Shown here: positions 53,365 to 64,000 of the stretch, one piece after another | Layout of the letters: each line of letters opens with the position of its first letter | How positions within the stretch are numbered: the first letter of the stretch is position 1 | Assembly (NCBI RefSeq): GCF_000281045.1 | Contig: NW_008246097.1 | Coordinates: 306,582 to 370,581 of the forward strand | DNA from: Saprolegnia diclina VS20 | Lineage: Eukaryota > Oomycota > Saprolegniomycetes > Saprolegniales > Saprolegniaceae | DNA length: 64,000 nucleotides | Direction of reading: 5' to 3' | Made by a program: the position numbers and the translations under genes | Notes under the pieces: model-generated | What the model was told of the DNA's origin: nothing | The model's input: the letters and a program-made list of their open reading frames with translations, nothing else | Database searches by the model: none

Positions 53365-55556
53365 CTAAAGCGCAAACACGTTGGCAAAGCCGTCGTCGGC
53401 GCCAAACACCGCTGTGCAGCGCTCGTACGCCACCGGCACCTTTTGGTTCTCGCGCCGCTTGAGCGCCGACTCGACGAGGGCGTCGTACTGGACGTCCATC
53501 ATCTCGGGCGTCATGTCGAGCATCGCGGTCCGGATCTTCTCCTTGAACATGCTCGCCTTGGCCTGCACGTCGGCGTGGTAGTGCTCCATGAGCGACACCA
53601 TCTCCCAGAGCGAGCTCTGGAGCGCGTTCGTCTTGGCCGGGTCGTTGGTAGTCGCGTCGAACGGGTCCTTCCCGCCCTTGAGCGTGATCTTGCTGCTTTC
53701 CTTAGCGATCTTGGCCGCGGCCGCATCGACCTCGTTCTTGAGGCCGAGGTTCGCGCGCTTCTCGGCGGCCTTCTCAGCGACCGTCATGACGGACGTGCGG
53801 TGGATCAGCTGCGTGCACTCCTTGTGGCGCACGACGAGGTTGTACACCATGGGCACGATGAAGAGGATGGCGCCAGGTTCGGCCGTGAGCGCCACGCGCG
53901 CGAGCCTAGACACAAAGTTTGAGCTATGAGACAAATGCGTTGTCGACGCACCGCTTGGCGAACGACGCGACGAGGTACGCGGGCAAGTGCGTCGACGACA
54001 GGAAGAGGGTGAGGAGCTTGAAGAAGCGCTTTCTAATTGCCAAGAAACATCAGAACTGGTTGCGCCGACCCAAGCACATGAGTACGCACCGGTACTTGGA
54101 GCGGAGGAGCGACGTGTCCCCGATGAGCGCGTAGAGCTTGGGGAAGAAGTCGGGGTAGTCAAAGTTGAACTCTTGCATGAGGAGGAAGAGCGAGTTGAGG
54201 GCGAGAAGACTCGTGATGCCACCGACGTTGTACGAGTCGGTGAGAAAGTCCGCCAGCAAAATCGGGTCCACCAAGTACGGCATGATCTCGTCCGGGAGCT
54301 TGGCCAACACGGTCTTGTACATGTCCTAGACGCGTCTTGAGAGTCTTGCGACTGCGAGCAGGAGAGCCAATACCTCGGGCAGCTGGTGCTTCAACAGCGC
54401 AATCCACGCGGCGCTGAACGCACGTTCGTGTTCGCGCGGGTTGTAGAGCGACGGGCTCTTGGACTTCTTCTTCTTCTTGAGCGGACCGCCCGTCGACGCC
54501 GCCGGGCGCTTCCCGTTCGCGTTCACAGCCACTTCGTCTTCATCTTCGTCCTCCTCGTCATCTTCGTCATCCTCATCATCCTCGTCTTCGGCGTCCTTGG
54601 CCGCCATGGCGATGTCGCGTTCCGTCATCTTGGGCGTCACGAGGAACGTCGCGATATCGTCGCGGCTGTCGGGCACAGTCACCATGTCCATGACCGCCAG
54701 TGCGTTGCGGACGAGCGCGGACGTCGGCTTGGTCGTAGTAGCGTCCAGCACCACCGCGAGCGTCTTCATCTACATGCTCCGTGAGCCGCCACGTCATGGT
54801 ACATGAATCACGAACCGTGTAGTACTGCACGTCGATGTACGCAGCGACGAATTCACCCTTGAAGACGCTGAGCAGCTCGCCGTTGAACTCTTCCGAGAGC
54901 AGCTAATGACAACATTCTCGTGAGCAAAGGGTTGGCAACGTCGTCGTACGAGCTGGCGCACGACGCGGCTGTAGGTTTCGTTGCCGAAACCCTCTTCTTT
55001 GAGCCCCTTGAAGACATTTTCGCGTGCCACGACGTCCATGAGCGTTCGGAGAGCGGCGATCTGAGCCCCGGCATGAGCGCCAGTTGGCACAGGAGAGAGG
55101 AGATACCTGCACGTTGTCGTCTTCGTCGTCGAGCCACTCGACCATCGTGTCGAGGAAGGCGACATAGTTGTCCCAAAGCCACTTGCGGTACTTGGCGACG
55201 GCGTCCTGCGTCTTGCTCAAGTCCGGAACTAGCAGACGGTGAGCTGCGCCAGTTGCGCATGCGTTGGACGTACTGCGAAGGTCGCCCTTCTCGGCAAAGT
55301 AGAGGAAGAGGCGGCGGAGCGACTGCACAGCGGTCTGGGCCGCGGCCTACGTTCATCATCCTGAGCAACGACGCTGGCAGATGCAATCGCATGTACCTTG
55401 TCGCCCTTCTTGAGGCATGCGCTGATCTTGGTCAGCTCTACGCGCGCAGGCATATGAGCCGTCGACCGCCATGACGTTCGTACCATTGGTGTGCTTGGCA
55501 TCTTCCTTGATCTTGGCCTCGAGCTTCTTGATGTCGACGCTGCTCAGTGGTGCCAT
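53365..55556 (-). CDS. NOC4L: Nucleolar complex protein 4 (NOC4), 40S ribosome assembly
   Basis: Nucleolar factor that with NOP14 helps mature the 40S subunit. The ATG at 55556 starts MAPLSSVDIKKLEAKIKEDA. Several exons of HEAT-like helical sequence follow (SLRRLFLYFAEKGDLRST, AKYRKWLWDNYVAFLDTMVE, LRTLMDVVARENVFKGLKEE). An acidic run (EDDEDDEDDEEDEDEDE) with a nearby KKKKKSK block follows. The CBF/NOC domain is in the C-terminal half: SLFLLMQEFNFDYPDFFPKL, YALIGDTSLLRSKYR, LPAYLVASFAKR, RLARVALTAEPGAILFIVPM and NLVVRHKECTQLIHR. These match NOC4 closely. It ends DDGFANVFAL. It is convergent with PIN1. Confidence 0.92.
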
Positions 55557-55743
55557 GGCTGTTGCTGCTGCTCGGATGAGTTTTGCTTGGTACGAGGATC
55601 CTCCGTATAATCGAGTTTATCCGGATCTGTTTTGACTGGTTTCGAGGCTGGGGTGAGTGGACCAATCCCGTGCGAGGTGAATGACGTGGCGCTCTGGGGG
55701 ACGAGATACGCCAGTCAATCTGTGTACAGTATATTGCATTGCA

Positions 55744-57615
55744 CTAGGTCTTTTCGGGGGGGAGGACGCCCCACGGCTGCGTATTGAACTGCGACTCGAG
55801 GCTGCCGGCCCACATTCGATGGTAGCTCGCGCCGCCGGCCTTCTTGGCCATGCGCGTCGAGAGGCCGTACTGCTTCTCATCTCGCTCGACGACGCCGCTG
55901 CTGTACACGAGGCGCTGATGGGACTTGGCACGCACCCGCGCCTTCTCCTCCCACGACGCGTGCTTGGTGCGAAACTCAGCGTTGTGTTGCATCCGAAGCA
56001 TGTTGTGGTACGTGCGCTCGTGCCGCGCGGCGAGACGCGCCTTTGTGCGCTGCAGATCCGCTTCGGGCAGGCCGACGCGCGCGCTCTTTTCGGGGCTAAA
56101 CTGCTCCATGTTGGTGGTCAAGAAGCGATCTTCTGGCGGAAGGTACGCCGGCGACTCTTTGGCGGGCCAGCGTCCACCGACGCCGATGCGACTCCATTCT
56201 GTGACTTGTTTGTGGTGCCGACTCCGGGGGGGTACGACGGGTCCGAGGGTTGCAAAGTACGTCGCGAGGTCTTCGGGCACGCTGGCTGAGGCGTTGAGCG
56301 TCGCCGCAGGAGTATCTGGCTTTGGCGGACTGAGCAGCAGCGCCGATGTGCGCTTGCACAGCTGCTCGGGAAGACAGCCCGGAAGACTCTCGACGTCCGG
56401 GAGCTTGATTGGCGTCAAGACGGGTGCCGGGCCGTCGAGGTCTTCGAAGATCGGCCGCGGACTCGGCACCGTCTTGGCGCGTGCTTCGAGCTGCGCGAGC
56501 TCGCGCTGGCGGCCGTGCAGAAAGAGGTCGCGCTCCCCGCCTTCCGGTTGACTCGAAAAGTAGCTGATGAATTCCTATCAGCGACCTCAAGCGGCGCTTC
56601 GATAGCCGACATTGCTGTACCTTGAAGGAAATGTAGCCGTTCTGGTCGGCGTCGATCGTCGAGATCATCGCATCCAGCTCAACGGGGTCGATGTCCAAGT
56701 CGAGCATGTCGCGCCCGAGCGCCGCCTTGAGCTCGTCGTACGTCAAGGACCCGTCGCCGTCTTGGTCCATGTGGCGGAACGCATTTAGCAGCACTAGCCT
56801 CCTTCTGTGAGATATGTTGGTCTTTCCGCAGTATACCTCTCGAGTTGCTGCCGTACGCGACTTGCTGCGACACTTGCTTGGTCAAGAGCTTCTCCGAGAG
56901 CTCGGCTTGGAACGCAGCGACGCGCGCCTTGGTGCGCGGCGTCACCGCCAGAGGACGTGGCCGCGTCTTGAGCGCGGCCGTCGCGCCCTCAAAGCTCTTG
57001 AGCATCGGCTCGGCCTCAAACATCTCCGAGAACTCGGCAAAGTCGATCAAGTTGTTGCCGTTGGTGTCCACCATGCGGTATAAGAGCCGTTGGTCGTCTT
57101 CGGCCATGTCGAGCCCTACGCAGGTCCTCCGCTCGCTATCAATCTATCAAGTGGCGACTACCAAGAAACGAAATCGACTTGTGGAACTGCTCGAACGTAA
57201 TGTTGCCCGAGCCCGACTCGTCGAACGCGCGGAACATGGCGCGCATCGAGCCAAACCGAGTCGCGACGCGGGCGCGGAGCTTGTTGCGGTTCTTTACAAA
57301 GAGCGCCTGCGTGACCGGGTTGCTCTTGTCGAAAATTGGCGTCACCGGCGGCTCACGCCCCGTGGCCGTCGTGTGCGGCCGCGGCTCGAGTGGCGTCGGT
57401 GTCCGGGTGCGCGCCACCGGCGTCGGTGGCGACGGCACCGGCTCGCGGCCGTAAATCGCACCGGAAAGCGCCGTCAACTTGGGCGACGGCAGTTGCGGCG
57501 ACGACGACGAGGCGCGCAGGAGGTTGGTCGCGCCCACGTGCACGCGCTTCTTCTGCACGAGTGGCATGCGACTCGGCGACGCCGCCATCTCCCGCGGGCA
57601 CCGCGTCGACGCCAT
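55744..57615 (-). CDS. Protein with four EF-hands
   Basis: ATG at 57615 (MASTRCPREMAASPSRMPLV). After a Pro/Ser/Thr-rich head come four EF-hand loops: FDESGSGNITFEQF, VDTNGNNLIDFAEF, MDQDGDGSLTYDEL and IDADQNGYISFKEF. The first three have the full set of oxygen ligands; the fourth has Gln at one position. The C-terminal 240 residues (one long exon) have no known domain: KARLAARHERTYHNMLRMQH and ARVRAKSHQRLVYSSGVVER, ending WGVLPPEKT. Three or four short introns; the one between EF-hand 4 and the tail is at about 56575-56620. A calcium sensor role is likely; the target is unknown. Confidence 0.8.
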
Positions 57616-57663
57616 TTGTACGTAGTTTGATGTGCACTATAATTAGTTTCAATACGAGACAAG

Positions 57664-59751
57664 CTACGGTTTCGACGAAGGGACGAGCGTCTCGAGGGTC
57701 CGAGCGAGCGCGACGGTCGCGCTGGGGCAAGGCAGGACGGCGGTCGCTCGCATTGCGCTACCGCGTTGGTCGTTGGCCAGTTGCAGCGCCAAGTGCGGCG
57801 CTTCGCGGGTCGAGACCGCGCCGGGTGGCAAGAGCCGGCCGCCGGCGACAGCGACCCAAGTCTGCGACGCGAGGCTGCACTTGTGCATATGCACCTTGAC
57901 GTGCGTCAGTCGCTCGCCCGCCTCGGGAAAGACATCGACGACCACAGCGCTTGCCCACTGACCGGTCGCGTCCAAGTAGTCGACACCGTCGCCGACGACG
58001 AGTTGCCTGCCGCCATGATGTGGGCGACTTACGAAGAGAAGAAGGTTACGTACGTGGCAAACTGCGCTGCGAACGCACAGGCCGCAGTCTGCGCCGGCGT
58101 CCGAGACGGTGCACGCTGCACCAGACTGCGCTTGCCTGGCGCCTTCTTGGACCGGCGACGAAGCGCGTTGTACGAGGTTTCCACGCGCTGGACAAGCGCG
58201 GCTTCTTGCTCGTAGAGGGCGTCGAGCGAGGCCATGTCGCGCACGCGGTCTACAGGCCTCGTGAGAGGCGCTAGCGCAGGAGAGCGTACCGGCGAGGTGG
58301 CGCAGCGTGTGCCAGTTGGAGAGCACTTGGGGCACGAACGCCGCCACGCACTGCTGTAGCGCGACATGAATCTCGTCACTCTCGGTCGCCTCTGCGGGCG
58401 TCGGGTCCGGGAGGAGGCCGTCGATCGGGAACGAGCCGTCGTCGCCCAAGGCGGCTTCGAGTTTGCAGTAGTAGGCCTCAAAGACGTCGTCGTTGTAGCT
58501 CGTGGCGAGCACGTGGTTGTCGTCGAGCGCGACAAAGTCGCCGCCAACCGCCTCGACAAACTCCTGGTCTTGCCACACTTCGCGGTAGTACCGGCCTCGA
58601 CGCGGCAGCACGAACGGCGCTTCGTCGGTGGCTTCGGGGAGCCATCCGGGCGGCGCTTCGCGAATGAACGGGTCGCCCATGGTGGCGACTGCGCGGCTCA
58701 TGCGTTCGAGCTCGTCCGCGCGGCTGACATCGATGGGCTGGAAGTAATCGCGGTCAAACATGGTCCACATCCAGTCTTCGGGTGGCGGCTTGCCCTTCTC
58801 CTATGATGCGCAAGAGTCGACTTGCATACGTTGGGTCCAAGGTACCTGGCGGACGAGCCACGGGTACACGGCTGGCCGGCCGAGACGTGATCCTTCATCG
58901 TCGTCGTGATGCGTGTCATCATCGTCCTTGTCGTCGTCGCTGCTGTTTAGATTTAGTACCTCTGCGTCATCCTCACTGCTGCTGCTGGAGGGCGCGGCGA
59001 AGGAGAGCTTACGCTTGCCTTTGGCGCGTGGGGCGCCGGTTGAGGCGCGACGCGACTTGGGCGACGGGTTAGTGGCGCACGCGCGACGTCGTGGCGGCGC
59101 CGTGTGCGTACGTGCTTTGGCCGCAGGCTTGGCTTCGTGCGCGACGTGGTTGCGTGGCTTGGGCTTCTCGGGCGCCGGCTCTTTCATGTCGATCTGCAAG
59201 AGGTTCAAGAACCGATTCTTGGTCGCAATCTTCTTGCGCTGGGCGACAACGGATGGCGGCGTCGACATGGCATTCGACGGCGTTGGCGATGTGTTGTTGG
59301 GGTTGACTCGGCGGCGCTTTGTGCTGGACGCTGCTCTCGGCGGGACGGTCGCTGGCTCGTCCTTGACTGTAACGTGCGTGCTCGAAGACGATGGATCGCT
59401 TGCAGCAAGGCGCGGAGGCGACAGTGTACGCTCTGGTATGACTTCTAGCAATCGTTCACGAGACTGCGCAATGGGATCGCAGTACGTACGCGTTGTAGCC
59501 GGCTCGATGCTCCGCGTCGAGTTGGCGTCCACTGCAATGCCCTCGTCGAGGCTCGACACTGTGGACGGTGATCGCCCTCGAGTCAAAATCTGTGCCGGCT
59601 GTGGGCTGCTGTAGAGCTTGGCCGCTGGTGCGTGCACGTCGATGTCGACGTCGTTGGCTACACCGTTGCTCGTCGCCGGACCGGTCGTGTCGCTATGGAG
59701 CAAAAGAAGATGGGATCGCTCCGTGAGCATCCCGTCGCTTCCCGAGGCCAT
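57664..59751 (-). CDS. Acidic/basic low-complexity protein with Tudor-knot-like C-terminus, unrecognised
   Basis: ATG at 59751 (MASGSDGMLTERSHLLLLHS). The N-terminal half is disordered, with a basic stretch (KSRRASTGAPRAKGKRKLSF) and an Asp-rich run of about 15 residues before the first intron (58845-58801). The second half begins EKGKPPPEDWMWTMFDRDYF and has helical sequence (VDVSRADELERM-like, LPRRGRYYREVWQDQEFVEA). The last exon has QLVVGDGVDYLDATGQWASA, then TWVAVAGGRLLPPG, which resembles Tudor-knot/chromo-barrel segments that open 'vGDxvDvLDxxxxW'. A chromatin- or RNA-linked role is a guess from that fold and the composition. Three introns are placed (near 58820, 58265 and 58030). Confidence 0.6.
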
Positions 59752-60302
59752 GTCGTCGGTCGTTGTCGTCGTCCAGGTCGTCGGCGCAGTCGCGTCGACG
59801 GAAGCAATGGACGGTACGGACAGCAACTTCGATTTTTTGCGCAGAAATTGTTCCGCACATGGCACGGCGGCTGCCGGCGCGTGCGTATTTTATTACAAAC
59901 CGCTAAAACCTCAGATTTTAAACTGCATTTCAGTATTCCTATCGTTAGAATGACATTAAATTCCTTTAATGTGAATTTAAAACCAAGCGCAAAATGGAGG
60001 ACGCGCCGGCGACCGACCGACCGACCCGACAGGTCGGCCAAGCTCCATGGCGCTGACGCCTGCGCCGACGACCCAGCGCGCTTAGCGCCGACGACCTACG
60101 ATACCAAGCGCCGCCCGCTATTAGCATGGCGACGGGCGGGCGTGCATAGGCCATGCAACAACCGGCCACAGATGGGAGGAAGATGGCTCTTTATCCATGG
60201 ACGATGATGATGATAGTGGATGGAAATGGTTCAAGATGACAAGACGTGTGTGCAAGGGCTTGCGATGCATGTACTAGCACTTGTCATTCGGTCATATCAC
60301 CG
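59752..60302. promoter_or_regulatory. Intergenic region upstream of the Tudor-knot-like gene
   Basis: 551 bases between two minus-strand genes. No gene is supported. A small palindrome ACATTAAA-TTCC-TTTAATGT lies around 59951-59970 in an AT-rich patch about 200 bases from the ATG. Confidence 0.4.
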
Positions 60303-62214
60303 TCATTCGTCGTGCTTGGTGCGCTTGTGCGCCGGCGACGCCAGCCCCAGTGGCGGCTTGCGCTTCTCGTGGAGGTCATCGACGACAATCTCATCGTCGT
60401 CGTCGTCGTCGCCATGACCCTTCTCGGCGTCGGTCGCCGGCTTGGTCTGCTCGAGCTTCCACTTGGCAAACTCGGGGCCGAGCAAAAAAGTGAACGTCGA
60501 GGGCTCGTCCGCCGCCTCGGCGGGCGGCGCCCAGTCCTTGATGCACAGCGAGCTGTTGAAGTCCTGGGAGAAGTCCTCGACCGTGAGCACCGTGTCGTGG
60601 TGCACGCCGCCGCCAGGGAGCTCGTCGAGGCGCTTGGGCAAGTTCACGCGGAGACTCTCCTCGGCGTCGTCGCCTTCTTCGTAAATCGTGTTGGCGCCAA
60701 TCGAGACGGTCGGCGCGTTCATGCCCATGCGCTTCTTGAGCACATGCTCGACGAGCTGCTCGAGCGTCGTCGTCTTGAGCATGAGCGCGAGGTCGAGCAC
60801 TTGGCGCGAGCACACAAAGCACTTGGGGTTCGGCGCCGAGAGCGCGACGGGGTTGAGGAGCACGCCGCGGCCGTCCCACGACCGGTTGCAGTACGTGTAC
60901 TTGCACGTCCTCGTGATCGACGACGCCTCGAGCGAGAGCCGAATGATCTTGAACGCTTCGAGCACCTGGAGGCCGGCGACGATCGCATTCGTGGTCGCGA
61001 TCGCCGGGATGATGTTGCCCGCGATGCCCTTGCACGCAAAGAGCGACTCCATCGGGATCTGGAAGACGTGCGCGCGGAGGTTGGCGGCCGCCGCAACAAA
61101 GCGCATGGCGTGGACGTCGTCCTTGTCAAACTCGAGGCTCCCGACGTCGTCGTTGGACGAGAGAATCGTGGCGACTGCGTCGAGGAACGTCTGCGCGCAG
61201 GCGTCGAGCGACCACAGCATGCGGTCGTGCCACTTGTCGACGGGCAACGGCGGCAGCGAGAGGTCCTCCAAGACGATCGTGCGGGGCATCTTCGTGGCCG
61301 TCTTGTACGTCTTGATGTCGAGCTTCTTTTGAATCTCAAACTCAAAGAGGCCGCGGAAGACGCCATTCGCGTACGCCGTCGGAGGCAGATCCCGCGCGAG
61401 GACGTGGTCCATGAAGGCCGACTTGTCGTCGTTCGCCGGGTCCTCCCAGAGCATCGAGTCCTGCGTCTTCCCAAAGAGCAGCTTGTAGCACTCCTTGGCC
61501 CAGACGATGCAGTGCACCATCTTGTCGGGCGTGCTGCGGATCGTGCAGATCGGGTACACCTTGGCGGTGGCCTTCTCCGTGCACTCGTAGCACTCGGTCT
61601 CGCCCTTCTTGATGACCGAGACTTGGCCGAGGTACCCGGTCGTGCCGCTTTCGATGAGCGGGACGTTGGCCGCGAGGCAGAGACGGTTGACGTGCTTGCG
61701 TGCGTCGACGTTGTCGAGCGCGTTGAGCACGAGCGCAAATTGCTCAAAGTACTCGATCGAGTACCGGCTCGTCTTGATGTTTTCATGGTGCGCCGTGATC
61801 GTCGCCGACGGATTGACTACAAGCAGGCGGTTAGGACGGCGACGGTGGAGCGAGAGCGCATTACATTGAAGCGCAACCTCGCGGGCCACGATCGCCTTGC
61901 TCATGCCCACGTGCTGCGAGCGGAAGAGGAACTGCCGGTTCAAGTTGGACACGTCGATCGTGTCGAGATCCACGATGGTAATGTCCACAAAGCCACTCAA
62001 GACGAGGTTCTTGAGAAGCTCGCAGCCTACGCAGCGCGAATGGAGCCGACGACGACGCCTGTGACGACGACGTACCGATGCCACCGGCGCCGACGACCAA
62101 GATCTTGGACGCGTGGATCTGGCGGGTCAGGTCGTCGCCCTAGAGAAGGAAGCGCCATGAGCCTCGCCCATGTTCGCCGAGGTCGTCTACCAGCGCAGCA
62201 GTAAGGAAGGACAT
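60303..62214 (-). CDS. UBA2: SUMO-activating enzyme subunit 2
   Basis: Catalytic half of the SUMO E1. Three introns (51, 49 and 48 nt) near the 5' end give 587 residues. Start MSFLTAALGDDLTRQIHASK; nucleotide-binding ILVVGAGGIGCELLKNLVLS; VDLDTIDVSNLNRQFLF; the active-site Cys in YPICTIRSTPDKMVHCIVWA; then the Cys-domain and ubiquitin-fold region, with the zinc-binding pairs CKYTYC and CFVCSRQ. The C-terminus is acidic then basic (GDDDDDDEIVVDD ... KRTKHDE), as expected for a nuclear protein. The splice at the first intron is decided by GDDLTRQIHASK following MSFLTAAL directly. Its partner SAE1 is not in the window. Confidence 0.95.
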
Positions 62215-62550
62215 GGGAAAGGCCGCCGGTTCGTTTGGACCGCTTGCTTGGCTCGGCGCGAAATGCCGGATACGAGCCGATTAAATACGGCAGATGCCAC
62301 GTTTAATTTTGGTCGCCACGTTCGGTCATAAGAAATGGCAGGACCGCCGGGATCCTTATGCGAATCGGTGCATTCATCCTATGCGTACTTACCCAACCGC
62401 TGCGCACGCTCGTACCCATCGTGGAGGTCGTGAAGAGCGCCGGGCCGTGCCATGGTTGCGTAATTCCTGGCTCGTATCCGGAACTCGCACCGGCGTCGGA
62501 ATTCCGGATAAAATCGGCGTCGCAACGTTGGAACAAATAATTTTGTCGTC
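62215..62550. promoter_or_regulatory. Divergent promoter region, UBA2 / KICS2-like
   Basis: 336 bases between opposite starts; no other gene seen. Confidence 0.4.
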
Positions 62551-64000
62551 ATGTCCAAGGCGCAGCATGAGCTGAGCGAGCTCCTCCAGGCGCATTTGCC
62601 GTCGTTCCTGGACGAGATGGCGAACCACCGCTACAAGAACGTACGCTCCATCTCTAGCTGCATGGGCCATACACGTGCAATGACGGCGTTTCGCAGGCGA
62701 AAGACAGCGTCCCGCTCGAGCAAGACGGGAACCGCGAGTGGCGCCACCTCTCGCGCTTGCTGCACATGTGGGCCGACTGCGAATCAACGTACCACAAGAT
62801 GACGTACTTGCAGCCCGAGTATCTGTACAAGGACACGCTGCGCAGCTTGTACCTCCAGCTCAAGACGCAAAGCCTCGTGTGCGCCGACTTGCTGCATTTC
62901 CACCGGCGCGACAAGGCCGGGTCCGAGTCGGACGTGGACAAAGTAGGTCCATCGCTCGCCGCGATCGCCGCGGCTGCCAAGTGCAGCACCCCCACGGTAG
63001 TCGCTCCCTCTGGCTATTACGACTCGCTAAGGTTTTCATGGCAGAGTGACCAAGTACGCTACTCCACATCCTTGCGTGCTCATACTCGCGCCACCTAGAC
63101 CTTCCTCAACGACAACCCGTCCAGCGCCGGGTCGGTCGCGTCCAACCTCTCAGAGTTCGATCAGTACTACGAGGGTCCGCCGTCGGTGCGCATCATCGAG
63201 TACAAGACGTTTCTCGACCAATGCAGCCGATACTTTGAGGTACTCCCTGCACAGCTGGGCACGGACGGACTTACGTATGTAGCAACGCCTTCTTCTCGTG
63301 TCGTTTTACCTCGGTTTGGCACGCGAAAAACCGCACGTTCACTATTTGTTTGACTACAAAGAGGTGGGTAGCTTGCTCCATATCGACATCGAAACGGAAG
63401 CGGTGGTGTAGAAGGAGCAGTCGCTCGAGAACATCCAACATGCGCTACGTACGCTCGAGCACCCGTTCTTCCACGTACACTAGAGCACATCACCCGTTGC
63501 CGACGCGAGGTTTCATGGGCGTAGGCGCTGCAAACCGCCGCGACGATGGAAGTGCAGACGATTCGCGCTGCGCTCAAGTGCGAGATGATGCTGTCGCAGT
63601 ACAACTACCTCCACTCGATCATGGCGCTGCACAAGCTCAAACAGTACGTCCTTGTCGGAGGATGGCGCGAGGATTCATGCCGGTGAACTAGACAGCTTGG
63701 CGCGTGGGCCGATCTTCTGGACCAAGCCGAAGATGACGACGACGAGTCACCGGATGGTACGACGTCGGATTTGCGCATTTCGCGCACGTCGCGCAACTCG
63801 GACCGCGTGCTTCCGACGCCGCCCGGCCGTCTGTCGTTGGAAAGCAAAGCGCACCTGTGGTATACAATATTCAAGTCTAGAAACTAACTGACAATATTGT
63901 CCATGTAGTACCAAGCCGCATCCGATCGCAAAGCTGTTGAAGCGCGGCGAGTCGTCGTCGAACGTGTTGCAGCCGAGTGCGCACTCGCTCTCGTGCTCCA
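62551..64000 (+). CDS. KICS2: KICS2 (C12orf66)-like KICSTOR subunit, 5' part (cut by window edge)
   Basis: The ATG at 62551 starts MSKAQHELSELLQAHLPSFL. After a short intron the sequence AKDSVPLEQDGNREWRHLSR, then YHKMTYLQPEYL and KDTLRSLYLQLKTQS, follows the same order as human KICS2 (AKDNVEKE, YHSLTYLG, KDSIRTIYTSL). Later exons give SEFDQYYEGPPSVRIIEYKT, LKCEMMLSQYNYLHSIMALH and LGAWADLLDQAED, again in KICS2 order (LLKAQAQISEWKFLPSLVNL, KLQTWGQIFEK). At least seven exons are present. KICS2 belongs to the KICSTOR complex, which holds GATOR1 at the lysosome to restrain TORC1 when amino acids are low. The match is by eye over several blocks; the C-terminal half is outside the window. Confidence 0.6.

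Noticed and set aside
60246-62204. 652-residue open frame on the plus strand opposite UBA2
   Set aside because: Arg/Val/Glu-rich shadow of UBA2, whose E1 motifs are all on the minus strand.

Overview
The window is eukaryotic nuclear DNA that looks like an oomycete, most probably a member of the Saprolegniales. The grounds are gene-dense GC-rich DNA, very short introns (about 34-60 nt, GTA...TAG) breaking many genes, intergenic gaps of a few hundred bases, and a gene set containing seven-transmembrane proteins fused to RGS domains, oomycete-type secreted GPI-anchored proteins and several membrane transporters. The taxon is an inference; no ribosomal or other diagnostic marker is present. Exon borders were read by hand from splice signals, reading frame and family conservation, so individual borders may be off.

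Layout. 1-3.3 kb: the 5' end of a myosin gene (minus) and a phosphatidylinositol-phosphate kinase (plus). 3.8-6.9 kb: two tandem intronless genes for secreted GPI-anchored proteins. 7-10.8 kb: a head-to-head pair of 7TM-RGS proteins and a small I78-type inhibitor-like gene. 10.9-11.2 kb: a fold-back repeat. 11.9-20.5 kb: transporters (P4 flippase, ZNT9-like zinc transporter, MATE). 20.5-25.6 kb: CLPTM1, a RING-CH membrane ligase and a membrane-anchored atypical kinase. 25.6-28.7 kb: gene-poor, holding a long inverted repeat with 439-bp arms. 28.7-33.1 kb: PI31, IBA57 and a heat-shock factor. 34.7-41.9 kb: a coiled-coil protein, a tiny cysteine-rich protein, thymidylate kinase, a LURP-one-related protein and the NOA1/YqeH GTPase. 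42.4-46.4 kb: two tandem voltage-gated potassium channels. 46.7-53.3 kb: a small two-helix membrane protein, a CEP192/SPD-2-like protein and PIN1. 53.4-62.2 kb: NOC4, an EF-hand protein, an unrecognised acidic protein with a Tudor-knot-like segment, and UBA2. 62.6 kb to the edge: a KICS2-like gene cut by the window end.

The genes do not form a pathway cluster. Recurring themes are membrane signalling (PIP kinase, 7TM-RGS pair, K+ channels, atypical kinase, RING-CH ligase), membrane transport, and housekeeping (PI31, UBA2, NOC4, PIN1, IBA57, NOA1, thymidylate kinase). Three gene pairs are local duplicates: the GPI proteins, the 7TM-RGS proteins and the K+ channels. CCAAT boxes recur upstream of many start codons. 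No CRISPR array, rRNA or convincing tRNA was seen.
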